Source: Anaspis maculata
Lineage: Eukaryota; Arthropoda; Insecta; Coleoptera; Scraptiidae
DNA length: 64,000 bases
Assembly (NCBI GenBank): GCA_949128115.1
Contig: OX421967.1
Span: 6,376,070 to 6,440,069, forward strand
Direction: 5' to 3'
Part shown: in pieces, positions 10,111 through 21,298 of the stretch
Position numbering within the stretch: position 1 is the stretch's first letter
How the letters are laid out: every line of letters starts with the position of its first letter
The notes under the pieces: generated by a model
The model's input: only the letters and a program-made list of their open reading frames with translations
Told to the model about the DNA's origin: nothing
Databases searched by the model: none
Program-made: the position numbers and the translations under genes

Positions 10111-12060
10111 TCAATAAGTCGAAATAATGAGCTTACTTCATTGCCAGTATTGAGTTCATAAAATTGAAATTCGATTTTGGGTTAGTATGAACGACGTTTT
10201 TGTATTTTTCTCGAGCGAATCGTTAGATTTACTGCAACTAATCAGATTTTAAAGAAGTGCTCCGCAAGAGCTCTTCTGAGAGGTGTCACACGGTATACTT
10301 TATACAAATGTCATCAGTCTGGCTTCAAATGGCCACTTTTTGAAAATGATGGAATCATGGCTTGTGGCACCTTGTAAAGCAGCTTCTTTTGTGTAGAATT
10401 CGAATTTCTCAATATATTTTGGAGAATGTTTCATGTGAAACCGTTTTCTGCCCTTTGAAACCTTCTTTTTCCGAGTTACGTGGAAGCTTCTGATAAGACT
10501 ATTCGTGAGTCCAGGTTTTTGCAATAATTCCAAATTATGAGGTTAATACACCGCCGGTATCGAGTTTCTAAAATAAAAATTTGATTTCGGGCTAGTAAAA
10601 ACAAGGTTTTTGATTTTTTCTCGAGCAAATCGTTAGATTTACTGTAACTAATCGGATCTTCGGAAAGTGCTTTGCAAGAGCTCTTCTGAGAGGTGCCACA
10701 CGGTATACTTCATACAAATGTCATCAGTTTGGCCTCAAATGGCCACTTTTTGAAAATAATGAAACCATGGCTTGTGGCACCTTGTAGACCAGATTTTTTT
10801 GTGTAGAATTCGAATCTATCACCTAATTTTGGAAAATATACTACGTGAGGCCGTTTTCTGCTCTTTGAAACCTTTTTTTTCCGAGTTGCGTGGAAGCTTC
10901 TGGTAAGACCTTTCGTGAGTCCATGTTTTTGCTATAATTCCAAATTATGAGCTCACAACACTGCCAGTATCGAGTTTCTAAAAAATGAATTTGATTTTGG
11001 GCTGGTAAAAGTTTTAGAATTTGAATTGAATTGAATTTTTCTTGAACAAAATCCAAAGATATACTGAAACTTATTGGATATTCAAATAGTGCTTTGCAAG
11101 AGCTCTCCTGAGAGGTGCCGCACGGCATACTTCAATACAAATTCAATCAGTGTGGCCTCAAATGGCCACTTTTTGAAAATAATAAAACCATGGCTTGCAG
11201 CACCTCGTAGAGCAGATTTTTGTGGGTAAAGTTCCAATTTGTCAATATATTTTGAAAATATTTCACTTAGAGCAGTTTTTCGCCACTTGAAACCGTCTTT
11301 TGTATTGACGGTTTCACGGTTTCTGTCACGGTTTCAAGTGACAGTATTGAAATAACATGAAATTAAAATTCGATTTTGGGTGAGTATAAACGACGTTTTG
11401 TGTATTTTTCCCGATCAAATCGTTAGATTTACTGTAACTAATCAGATCTTCAAAAAGTGCTTCGCAAGAGCTCTTCTGGGAGGTGCCACACGGTATACTT
11501 TATACAAATGTCATCAGTGTGGCTTCAAATGGCCACTTTTTGAAAATGAAGAAAGCATGGCTTGCGGCACCTCGTAGAGCAGCTTTTCGCGGGTAGAATT
11601 CGAATTTGTCAATATATTTTGGAAAATGTTCCATGTAAGGCCGTTTTTGCCATTTGAAACCGTCTTTTCCGAAATTCCATCCAAGCTTAACGTGAAACTT
11701 TTCGTAACTCAATTTTTTTTCCAAGAATTCCAGATTATGAGCTTATTTGAATGCCTGATCAAATTCATAAAATTGAAACTCAATTTCAGGTTGGTGAGAA
11801 CAACGTTTTTGTATTTTCCTCCGGCAAATTGTTAGATTTACCGAAGCTGACTCTATTATCAGAAAATGCTTCGCGAGAGCTCTTCTGAGAGGTGCCACAC
11901 GGCATACTCCAATCAATTTTTTCTCAATGTGGCCTCAAAGGGCCACTTTTTGAAAATTTCAAAACCATAGCTTGTGGCACCTCGTAGAGCAGCTTATTTC
12001 GAGTAGAATCCAAATTCGCAAAGTGATTTTGAAAAATGTTTCATATAACGCCATTTTGAC
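10111..12060. repeat. Array II of the GAGAGGTG family (about 410-bp units)
   Basis: The cores GAGAGGTG/GGGAGGTG lie at 10278, 10688, 11110, 11478 and 11887, so the periods are 410, 422, 368 and 409. Each unit reads: CTTYGCAAGAGCTCTTCTGAG, AGGTGCCACACGG, then GTGTGGCCTCAAATGGCCAC, then CTTGTGGCACCTCGTAGAGC. The second and fourth pieces can pair with themselves or with the first. The array ends just upstream of the 12424 gene. Confidence 0.92.
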
Positions 12061-12355
12061 TTGATCTCAATTTTTATTTCGACATTACTCTAGCAATTTC
12101 AACAATGTCGCTTTGCAAATCGATACGCTCGCTCAGTGAGCCTAGCCGAACAAAATAATATTTCATAATCTGAGCTGCGGCCAAGTTTACTCGATGACCT
12201 TGAAACGTTCTAACGTCCGCAGCTCGAGCTTTAATCAAAATTTTGCGACACAAATCGAAGGGTGTCCAAGGTGATTGAGCACAAAGCTGATAGTCAAAAT
12301 TGGAGAAAAAAATTGTGCCTAATCTCATGGATTAGCGTTTCGAATCGCACGCGAG

Positions 12356-12362
12356 TATAAAA
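12356..12362 (+). promoter_or_regulatory. TATA box of the 61-residue peptide gene
   Basis: TATAAAA stands 68 bp before the ATG at 12424. With the usual spacing, transcription would start near 12386-12390 and leave a leader of about 35 bases containing AAGAGCGGCACGG. Confidence 0.7.
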
Positions 12363-12423
12363 GTCACGTACGGAATTCGACGAAAAATTTTCGCATTACC
12401 AAATCAAGAGCGGCACGGAAAAA

Positions 12424-12744
12424 ATGAAAAAAATCGTACTAGCGTTCTTACTTTGCGCTTTTCTGAGCGCCGTTTTGGCCGATGAGCCTGCACCTCCAAT
12501 TCGTAAGTTTTGATTTTTGCGAATATTTTCGAAATTGAAAAAAAGCAATGTTTTTTTCTTGAATTTTAGCCGGTGCTCAAGATGATACAATTGAAAAAAT
12601 CGATCTGGGTAATGTAGGTAGGTAGTTACTCAACTTGCCATGCCCTGTATTACATGCTCAATTTTCTCATTACAAGATCAAGCAAGCGCAGATGAACAAA
12701 TCAAGGCGCTCCTCGAAGGATTTGCTAATAGCGGTGCGACATGA
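12424..12744 (+). CDS. Small secreted peptide, 61 residues, three exons
   Basis: The exons are 12424-12502, 12570-12608 and 12677-12744. The donors are C|GTAAGT and G|GTAATG; the acceptors are TTTTAG and TTACAAG. All three join in phase 1 and end at a TGA at 12742. Residues 1-19 (MKKIVLAFLLCAFLSAVLA) are a textbook signal peptide, with cleavage likely before DEPAPP. The mature part is about 42 residues, acidic, without cysteines, ending in a helix-prone DEQIKALLEGFANSG. A TATA box lies 68 bp upstream and AATAAA 42 bp downstream. The gene is too broken up to show as one open frame. The family is unknown to me. It could be a salivary, venom-like or cuticular peptide, but nothing in the sequence decides. 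If splicing ignored the second donor, the frame would stop a few residues later at 12628. Confidence 0.75.
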
Positions 12745-12785
12745 TGATGTGTAGGTATATTTTTTCTGGAAAATACTGAGAATGA

Positions 12786-12791
12786 AATAAA
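12786..12791 (+). terminator. Polyadenylation signal of the 12424 gene
   Basis: AATAAA lies 42 bp after the stop codon, overlapping AAATAAATAAAAA. Confidence 0.7.
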
Positions 12792-12829
12792 TAAAAATAA
12801 TTAGAATAGTCGGCGTTTCTTTTCTATTT

Positions 12830-13010
12830 GTCCAGCGCAGGGCTAAAGAAAAATTGAACGAGAAGGGCGGCTGGTAAAGAGGGCGTGGCTTAGTTGCCTC
12901 CCCTCACGTCGCCATTTTGTTTGCTTGCGTCCCATTGGTCGAAAGCGCAAGACGGCGCTATCGCAGACCAATAGGAGGCCGTCAATATTCCCCTCCGCCA
13001 AAATTCTGCT
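12830..13010 (+). promoter_or_regulatory. GC-rich segment with paired CCAAT motifs
   Basis: CCCATTGGTC and GACCAATAGG form an inverted pair about 35 bp apart in a GC-rich island, some 200-270 bp before the ATG at 13200. This is compatible with a CCAAT-type promoter for that gene. I see no TATA box closer in. The assignment is inference. Confidence 0.35.
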
Positions 13011-13199
13011 TTTCTATTAGTTGATGAAGGGTCGAGCTCGATGCTCCGTGAACACAACTTCATACCCATTCCAATCCCATACGTACGTCTTCTACCCTAC
13101 CCCTTCCTCTCTTTTTGCCCCCTCTCTTTCATCAATTTTATTGTACCAAATGAATTTTTTTTCTCATGGTCAGACTCAAATCGAACTAGAGAAGCAAAC

Positions 13200-13974
13200 A
13201 TGTCGAAACTTTCGTTAATTTTTCTTAGTCTATTGATTTTTGTGCAAACTTTGAAAAGTTCTGATGCTGCTCCCAAGGGTATCAGCACCGCTAGTACTGG
13301 TAGCACCGCTGGTAGTGATAGCACCTCTGATACTGGTGCCACAACTGAAGCCGCTAAACCTGTTGAAGATAAAAAAAGCATAGCAAAGGCAAAAAATGAC
13401 GAAGGTTTGTGCTTTATCTTAATTTTGAAAAAATGTATCAGTTTCCACACTTGGAAGTCCACGAAACAAGACTTTTCTGCACAATTTTCAAGGCAAGAAA
13501 TAACAGTGATCGAGCCAAATATTTCGGCCAATTATTTACACGAGTCTCAATACTTTTAGTTGGTTCATGTTTCAAAATATTTTTTCTGTTTCAGGATCGG
13601 ACGGGGATGATGAACATGTTGAAGGAAATCCAGAACACGACATGAAACCAAAAGGAAGTAAAGGAGAAGAAGGCGATGAAGGAAAAGGCGAAGGAGGAAG
13701 CAAGGGAGAGGGAAGTGAAGAACAGGGAAACAAAGAGGATAAGGCCAAACAAAGGAAAGGCAAAAAAGAAGAAGAAGTAGAGGAGGATGAAGGAAAAGGC
13801 AAGGGAGAAAGCGAGGGAGAGGGAAGTGAAGAACAAGGAACCAGAGGGAAAAAGTCCAATAAAAGGAGGAAAGGCATAAGAGGTGCTCAAGAAGATGGAG
13901 ACGAAGAAGCAGAAAATGAAGAAGCCACAACAGGCAGTGAAGCAGGAGAAGGCGAAACACAAGAAAGTGAGTAA
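13200..13974 (+). CDS. Secreted acidic Glu/Gly/Lys-rich protein, copy 2
   Basis: There are two exons, 13200-13404 and 13595-13974, joined in phase 1 (GAAG|GTTTGT...TTTCAG|GATC), giving 194 residues. Residues 1-24 (MSKLSLIFLSLLIFVQTLKS...) are a signal peptide. Residues 25-60 are Ser/Thr/Gly/Ala-rich. The rest is low complexity: repeated KGEGGSKGEGSEEQG-type blocks, strongly charged, probably disordered, with no cysteines. It is the intact paralogue of the 8057 copy, sharing the signal peptide, splice-site bases, 5' leader and 3' flank. A longer frame upstream (from 13041) is read-through of the leader; the ATG at 13200 is conserved between copies and begins the signal peptide. Acidic secreted proteins of this kind occur in biomineral, silk, wax-gland and salivary secretions, but no specific role can be claimed. 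Confidence 0.75.
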
Positions 13975-14430
13975 TTTTCGTTTCTCAAACGCATCGATAC
14001 CATTGGCACAAAAATTAATGCGCTCTCTTGAATTTATGCCTCTACCTCGGCCGTCATCTGGCACGGCTCCTGCCCAGTTGCCTTTTTCCCCTCGTATCCC
14101 AATTTTGATTTGCATCTCCCTTCCTGACTTAAAGTTCAAATTCTGGAAATCCTTCGCAGTTATCTCGATAGAAATTCATTGAAAAAGTTGCCCGTCAGCC
14201 CTTTTGAAACACTCCAAAAAAAACAGATGAGGTCAGTGAGCTTGGCGAGGTTATAGTAGATACCTGCTTAAAGAGTTTCTCATATTTTAAAAAAATATCA
14301 CGCAAAAATTTAAAGAAATACTTTTTGTTTGAAATTTGACACTGTTTCACCCTGGTATCTACCGTTGTCTGTGAGATAAGTTTTGAGGTACATGTACATA
14401 TAACACTCAGTCACTTAGTGAACTAAGAAT
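13975..14430 (+). other. 3' flank of copy 2 and spacer
   Basis: The first roughly 100 bp after the stop (CGTTTCTCAAACGCATCGATACCATTGG and onward in short matches) resemble the 3' flank of the 8057 copy. The rest is unassigned. A GAGGTCAGTGAGCTTGGCGAGG motif near 14229 is the first of a series continuing to 21 kb. Confidence 0.5.
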
Positions 14431-17350
14431 AATACAAAATGCAATAATTTCGAATTACGAAATCACTTCACTGCCAGCATCGAGTTCATTGAATCAAAAT
14501 TCCGATCCTGGACGAGTGGAAACAACGTTTTTGTATTTTTCTCGAGCAAATGATTAGATTTCCTGGAACAAAATGTATCTTCAAAAAGTGCTTTGCAAGA
14601 GCTATCCTGAGAGGTGTCACATGTCATACTTCAAAACAAATTTCATCAGTGTGGCCTCGAATGGCCACTTTTTCAAAATATCAAAAATATAGCTTGTGGC
14701 ACCTCGTAGAACAGCCTTTTTTGTGTAGAACTCGAATTTGTCAAAATATTTTGGAGAATGTTTCATCTAAGGCCGTTTTTCGCCACTTGAAACCTTCATT
14801 TTCGAAGGTTTGTTCAAGCTTCAGTAAAACGTTCCATACGTGCATTTTTTTTGTAAGAATTCTGAATGATGAGTTTATTTCACTGTCAATGTCTAGTTCA
14901 TGATATTGAAATTCGATATTGGGTTGGGGAAAACGACGTTTTTGTATTTTTCTCGAGCAAATCGTTAGATTTATTGATATTGATTAGATATTCAAAAAGT
15001 GCTCCGCAAGAGCTTTTCTGAGAGGTGTCACACAGCATACTTCAATACAAATTTCATCAATATGGCCTCAAATGGCCACTTTTTTAAAACAATAAAACCA
15101 TGGCTTGTGGTACCTTAAATAACAGCTATTTAGGAGGAGAATTCGAATTTTTCTGTATATCTTAGAAAATACCTCATGTAAGACCGTTTTTGCTACTTGA
15201 AACCGAATTTTCCCAAGTTCCGTAGGAGCAGCTTTCGGTAAAATCTTTCGTAAGTCCATCTTTTTGCAAGGATTTCAAAGTATGAGCTCATTTCATTGCA
15301 AGTATCAAATTTAAAATCAAATCTCAATTTCGGATTAGTAAAAATAACGTTTTTGTATTTTCCTCGAGCTAGTCGTTAGATTTACTGACGCTAATTGGAT
15401 TTCTGAAAAGTGCTTCGCAAGAGATTTTCTTAGAGGTGTCACACGGTATACTTCAATCAATTTTTTCTCAATGTGGCCTCAATTGGCCACTTTTTCAAAA
15501 TATTGAAACCATAGCTTGTGGCACCTTGTAGAACCGATTTTTTTGAGGAGAATCCAAATTTGCAATCGAATTTTGAAAAATGTTTTGAATAACGCCGTTT
15601 TGGCTATGTCTTTGGCAAATCTTTACGCTCGTTCAGTGAACCAATTTGAACAAAATAAGATTTTGAAATCTGTGCCGCGGCCAAGATCACTCGCTTGTTT
15701 ATGGGCCTTTTGAAACCCCCTACAAAGAACAAATGAGGCCAGTGAGCTTAGCCAGGTTGAACAGAGAATGATACAATATGCAATAATTTCGAATTATGGA
15801 ATCACTTCACTGCCAGTACCGAGTTCATTAAATTAAAATCGATCGATCGTGGACGAGTGAAAACAACGTTCTTGTATTTTCGAGCAAATGGTTAGATTTC
15901 CTGAAATAAACTATATCTTCAGAAAGTGCTTCGCAAGAGCTTCCCTGAGAGCTGTCACATGGCATACTTCAATACAAATTTCATTGGTGTAGCCTCGAAT
16001 GGCCACTTTTTGAAAATATCATAACCATGGCTTGTGGCACCTCGTAGAGCAGCTTTTTTTGGGCAGAGCTCAAATTTGTATATATATTTTGGAAAATTGT
16101 TTCATGTAAGGCCGTTTTTACCTCATGAAACGTCTTTAGCAAGAATTCGTGGAAACTTTTGGTAAAAACTTTCAAGAATCTATTTTTTTTGTGATGATTC
16201 AAAATAATGAGCTGACTTCGCTGCCAGTATCGTGTTTATAAACATATAAATTTTATTTTGGGTGAGTAAAACCAACGTTTTTGTATTTTTCTCGCGCGAA
16301 TTTTCAAATTCACTGAAACTAATTAGATTATCAGGAAGTTCTTTGCAAGAGCTTTACTGAGAGGTGTCACATGGTATACTTCAAAACAAATTTGATCAGT
16401 GTGGCCTCAAATGGCCACTTTTTGAAACAAACGAAACCATGGCTTGTGGCACCTTGTAGAGCAGCTTTTTGTATGTAAAAACCGAATTGATCAATATATT
16501 TTGGAAATTGTTTCATCTAAGGCCGTTGTTTGCCACTTAGAGCCGACTTTTTCGAAATTCCGTGAAAGCTTCAGGTTGAACCTTCCATAAATCAATGTTT
16601 CCTGTGAGAATTACAAATTATGAGCCTACTTTGCATCCAGTATCGATTTCATAAAATTAAAATTATATTTCGGGTTAGGAAAAAAATCTTTTCTGTACTT
16701 TCTCAAGCAAATCGTAAGATCTACTAAAACTGATTAGATTTTCAAAAAGTGCTTCGCAAGAGTTTTTCTGAGAGGTGTCACACGGTATACTTCATTACAA
16801 ATTTGATCAGTGTGGCCTCAAATGGCCACTTTTTGAAACAAACGAAACCATGGCTTGTGGCACCTTGTAAAGCAGATTTTTGCAAGTAGAATTCGAATTG
16901 GTCAATATAATTTGGAAAATGTTCTATCTGAGGCCGTTGTTTGCCACTTGGAGCCGGCTTTTTCAAAATTCCGTGGAAGCTTCAGGTAAAATCTTCCTTA
17001 GATCAATGTTTTCTGTGAGAATTTCAAATTATGAGCCTACTTTGTAGCCAGTATCGATTTCATGAAATTAAAATTAAATTTCGGGTTAGGAAAAACTTCT
17101 TCCCTGTACTTTCTCGAGCAAATCGTGAGATACATTGAAACTAATTAGATTTTCAAGAAGTGCTGCGCAAGAGCTTTTCTGAGAGGTGTCACACGGTATA
17201 CTTCAATACAAATTTTATCAGTGTGGCCTCAAATGGCCACTTTTTCATATTTTTGGAACCATAGCTTGTGGCACCTCGTAGAACAGCTTTTTTTGAGTAG
17301 AATCCAAATTCGCAATCCAATTTTGAAAAGTGTTTGATATAACGTCGTTT
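14431..17350. repeat. Array III of the GAGAGGTG family (411-bp units)
   Basis: The cores are at 14609, 15020, 15431, 15947 (GAGAGCTG), 16359, 16770 and 17181. Five of the six periods are 411-412 bp. The odd one (516) holds an extra module near 15590-15730 that belongs to the FAR-intron family. Unit anatomy is as in array II, including GTGTGGCCTCAAATGGCCAC and GCTTGTGGCACCTYGTAGA. Confidence 0.93.
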
Positions 17351-18445
17351 TGGCTAAATCTCAAATCACTCTTGCCATGAATCGCGCGATTTCCAGAATA
17401 TTGCTTCGCAAATCTATACGCTTGCTCAGTTAAACCGAGCTGAACACAATAAGACTTTGAAATCTGTGCCCTGGCCAAGTTCACTCGCTTGTCCATGAGC
17501 TATTTCAAACCTCTACAAAGAAGAGATGAGGTCAGTGAGCTGAGCGAGGGTATATTCGAGGATCTGCATGAAAAGTTTCTCGTACTCGTATTTTTTTGAA
17601 GTATCACGCAAAAATTAAAAAAAAAATCTGTTTCTCTTTGCCTTGAATTTGACACCATTTCATCCCCATAGCTTTGGTTGTCAATATATCGATCGGTGAG
17701 GTAAGCTTTGAGGTAGAGGTACGTCAAGAACTGAGTCACAGAACAACTTGAAACTATCGAAACTTGAACTAAGAACTTGAACAAGAAAAAATTGCGTTGA
17801 AAAAACAGTTGAGGTATTCGGTGTCTGGAATTTGAGGCCGGGACTGCAGCTTAGTGAGGTAAGTGAGGTTGTTTTCACAATACCTGCATGTAGAACTTAT
17901 AAAAATTTCAAAATATCAAAATGTCTCAAGAGGTAAGTTTTGAGGTATGTGTATAAAAAATTGAGTCACAGAGCAGAATTCCTTGGAACGTGAACTAAGA
18001 ACTTGGAAAAAGTTTGCTGGAGTATGAGGTCAGGACCTCAGCTCACTGAGGTCAGTGAATAATTACTTTTGAGTTAGCTTGAGCCAAAACTGCTTGTGAC
18101 ACCTCTTTTAAAAACTTTTTCCAATATGAAACCAATTTTTCGTAAATTTTTCTCATAAAATCAATTCCAAGTTTTGATCAGGGGTTAGCCCCCCGAACCC
18201 CCCAGAATTTATACAATTTCAAACCCATAGCTTGCGGCACCTTCTTGGAAAGCTCTTTCTTAGCCTAATTCAGATCTAATTTTTGCAAAATTTTCCACTT
18301 GGTTTGTATTGAGAAATCAGCTGAAAACTTCACTGAAAAAACTTCAATATTTTCTCGAAATTGTTGAAATAAGTTTACTTGAAATAATTCCCCAAAAATG
18401 GTTGGAAGGCTGATTTGTAATTTTTGATATTTTTTCAATTTTTAG
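17351..18445. other. Array end and upstream region of the duplicated-exon gene
   Basis: The array closes with the module TCGCAAATCTATACGCTTGCTCAG (shared with 7626 and 12110). The region then carries GAGGTCAGTGAGCTGAGCGAGG, GAGGTAAGCTTTGAGGTAG, GAGGTAAGTGAGG and GAGGTAAGTTTTGAGGTATG, which all look like 5' splice sites. A first exon for the gene that follows should be here or farther upstream, but I could not identify one. ATGTCTCAAGAG|GTAAGT at 17921 looks attractive, yet its phase does not fit the next exon. Confidence 0.4.
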
Positions 18446-18538
18446 CTATGAAAGCGAATGGTGGATCGGGCGGTGCCGGCAACCCTTCGGATATTCTCGA
18501 CATGTTCAATCCTCTTAGTTTCGTGAAGAAACTTGAAG
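18446..18538 (+). CDS. Duplicated exon A: Gly/Ser-rich MFNP peptide
   Basis: A 93-nt exon with acceptor TTTTTAG|CT and donor GAAG|GTAATT, phase 1 on both sides. It can therefore be included, skipped or multiplied without shifting the frame. It encodes roughly 31 residues: a Gly/Ser/Asn-rich start (NGGSGGAGNPSD) and then an amphipathic LDMFNPLSFVKKLE. It is the first of four related exons (18446, 19457, 20331, 22302), and the flanking intron sequence is duplicated with it. It is about 1 kb from exon B, as expected for tandem duplication of a roughly 1-kb segment. The product is unknown. No cysteines or known domain are present. The upstream exon supplying a start and any signal peptide was not found. 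Confidence 0.7.
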
Positions 18539-19456
18539 GTAATTAGTTCAGATTTTTTCAAGAAAAAGTAAAGATTGAGTTGAGAAAAGGCATTCGGGGT
18601 GTTTTCCAAAGTTTTTGATTTGAGGTCAGGACCTCAGCTCAGTGAGGTTAGTAAAGACTTGATTGTGGAATGTATGAAATGCTTGAGATTGAAGTCTCTG
18701 TGTCAGAACCAAATTGTTTGCATTTATTTTGCAGAAATTTTAAGCGATAAAAATAAAAAGTGCTGAGGTTCCTTGGCTGAGAAATTGAGGTTAGTACTCT
18801 GATTTCTTAATGTGAATGCAACAATTTGATCCATGATTCCTTTGCAATAAAAGGCAAATTAAGTTTAGGTAGACAAAAAAATGGCATTCAATGATCTCAC
18901 TTGGATTGGTATTTGAGATTATTGAGGTCAATTTTGAGGTACGTAGAAGGAAAACTTGACACACAAGTGAAGAGGGTGTTCGGAACATCCAAATAAATTA
19001 TAAAAAATAACTGTGATTTTTAGTAGTACTTGGAATGGACATTTGAGGTTAGTAGCCTAGTGAGGTCAGTAAGAGATAAAGTTTGAGGCAGATTTCTTTA
19101 GTAAAAGACCTTCTCGCGATACCTTTTTTCCAAAGCTTTTCCCAAGCTCAATTCAATTTTATTGAAATATTTTCTTCAAGTCAATTCCAAGCTTTGAAGA
19201 GGGCACCAGCCCCACTGAGCCCCCCAGAATATTTATAATTTCAAACCCCAGCTTGTGACACCTCTTTGGAAAGCCCTATCTCAGCCGAGTTCAGATCTGA
19301 TTTTTGTAAAATATTTCCTTGGTTTGTACCGCGATATGTGCCAAAAGCTCAACTCAAAAATCTTAAACATCTTCTCGAAATTGTTAAAATAATATTTTTT
19401 CAAAATTGGTTTATAGGAGGCTGTATTGTAATTTTCGATGTTTCTTTGAATTTTAG

Positions 19457-19549
19457 CTATGAAACCGAATGGTGGATCGGGCGGTGCCGGCAACCCTTCG
19501 GATGTTTTCGACATGTTCAATCCCCTCAGTTTCGTAAAGAAACTGGAAG
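19457..19549 (+). CDS. Duplicated exon B
   Basis: 93 nt, phase 1/1, the same splice sites as exon A (TTTTAG|CT, GAAG|GTAATT) and nearly the same peptide (A-to-P, I-to-V and L-to-F changes; most other differences are silent). The excess of silent changes suggests the peptide is under selection. The surrounding 900 bp also resemble the surroundings of exon A, including GAGGTCAATTTTGAGGTACGT and CTTGTGACACCTCTTTGGAAAG. Confidence 0.7.
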
Positions 19550-20330
19550 GTAATTGGTTCTTTTTCAAGAAAAAGTGACGGTTGAGTTGAAAAAAAACAT
19601 TCAGGGTATTTTCCGGAGTTTTTGATTTGAGGTAGGGACCACATAGTGAGGTCAGTGAGGTTATTTGACTGAAAAATTGAGGTTAGTTAGGTAATCTCTT
19701 GAATTGAATGCAACATTTCCGTCCACGTTTTCTTGGCAATTGAACTCAAACTTTGGTTACAGAAGAAAATTGGCATTCAGAGGTTATTGAGGTCAATTTT
19801 GAGGTACGTAAATGGAAAACTTGATACACAGATAATGACGGTTTTCAGAACACTCAAATTATTTATGAAAAAATAGCTATGGTATTTAGTAGAAAGTATT
19901 TGAAGTTAAAATTTGGAATAAGCCCAATGAGGTCAGTGAGAGATCAAATTTGAGGCACATGAGATGCCTTGAGCCAAAACCCTGCTTACGACACCTCTTC
20001 AAAAGCTTTTTCCGAGCCAAATCCAATTTTATCAGCATTTTTCTCATGAAGTAAATTTCAAGTTTTAAATAAAGCAATTGCCCCCTGACCCCCCTCCGCA
20101 GAATTTTCATAATTTTGAATTACCGCTTGTGGCACCTCTTTGAAAAGCTGTTTCTGAGCTGGATTCAGATCTAATTTTTTCAAAATTATCCACTTGGTTT
20201 GTATCGAAAAATCTGCCAAAGACTTGATATAAAAAGCTTGAAAATTCGCCCCGAAAGTGTTGAAATGGTACCAAATATAATTTCCGAATGTTGGGTTTGG
20301 AAGCTGATGAATTATTTCTTCAATTTTTAG

Positions 20331-20428
20331 CAAAGAAATCGGATGGTGGATCTGACGCTTCCAGCGGTCTTCCAGATATTCTCGGAATGTTCAATCCTTT
20401 CACGGCCATGAAAAAAATTGGAAGGTGA
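20331..20428 (+). CDS. Duplicated exon C, terminal
   Basis: Acceptor TTTTTAG|CA, phase 1. It encodes KKSDGGSDASSGLPDILGMF, then NPFTAMKKIGR and a TGA at 20426. Compared with A and B there is one extra A in the run at 20411-20417. With six As instead of seven the frame would read KKLEG and stay open to a TAA at about 20536. The exon is followed by AATAAA at 20522 and by 3' sequence resembling that after exon D, so it is a 3'-terminal exon. The true reading frame is uncertain. Confidence 0.6.
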
Positions 20429-20521
20429 TTTTTCAGTGTTCGGAAAAATCGAGGGAAAAATGTTTCAACCCAACAAAGAAGATAAGGAATACAAGGAACA
20501 ATACAATACAATACAACAAGG

Positions 20522-20527
20522 AATAAA
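20522..20527 (+). terminator. Polyadenylation signal after exon C
   Basis: GGAATAAATATTTATTAAAT here parallels GGAATAAATATTTAATAAAT after exon D (22466). Confidence 0.6.
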
Positions 20528-20559
20528 TATTTATTAAATTTAATGTTGTATTTTTTATT

Positions 20560-21290
20560 GACATTTTTGTGTTGATGAGGTTAGTTTTGAGGTACCTTGG
20601 TACATGAAATGCCGAGTGGCAGAACTTGGAGTTCAATCCATCAAAACATGAACTAGAACTTGAAAAAAGTTGAAATTGGGTTTGGAAAAGCCTTCGAAGT
20701 AGTCGGCTATTTTTTTAAATTTGAGATCAAGACCTCAGCTTAGTGAGGTTAGCGTGAACTATTGCGTTGATGAATAAAATGCTTTTGGTTGAAATCTTGT
20801 GAGATTGTTTGCGTTTCTTCTGTGAGAAATGTAAGTAATAACGAGGTCGGACTTGGTATGAAATTGAGGTTAGGTAATTAATCTCTTGTGAAGTTTGAAG
20901 TGAATGCAACAATTTCACGATTCCTTATTTGCAATAAGAGGCAAACTGCAGCTTGGTCACAGAAAAGAAAAGCACACATCACCGATATAAATTTGCTGAG
21001 GTAACGTGACTTGAGATTTGAGGTCAGTGAAGTCAGTTTCGAAGTACGCACTAGACAGACAACTTAAGATTGTCTCAATCATCCAAATGAATTTCAGCCA
21101 GGAATATATGGGTATTTCTTATTCTTAGTATTTTGAGCAGAAATGTGAAGTTGGTAAGCATTGATTATCACTAAAATGATATAAATAAAACATTAAACAA
21201 CAATCAAATGTAAATTGAATTACAATAAAATATGAATGGAAATAAGAATTGAATGAAAAAAAATGAAATGAAAATTAGATAAAAATAAAT
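20560..21290. other. Duplicated intergenic or intronic sequence
   Basis: Further copies of GAGGTTAGTTTTGAGGTAC (20578), AGACCTCAGCTTAGTGAGG (20728) and AGTCAGTTTCGAAGTACG (21037) mark another diverged copy of the roughly 1-kb unit. I see no MFNP exon in this copy. Confidence 0.5.
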
Positions 21291-21298
21291 TTGAATAA

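Noticed and set aside
17921..17932. ATGTCTCAAGAG|GTAAGT as first exon of the duplicated-exon gene
   Set aside because: The exon would end in phase 0 while exon A needs phase 1; joining gives an immediate stop.
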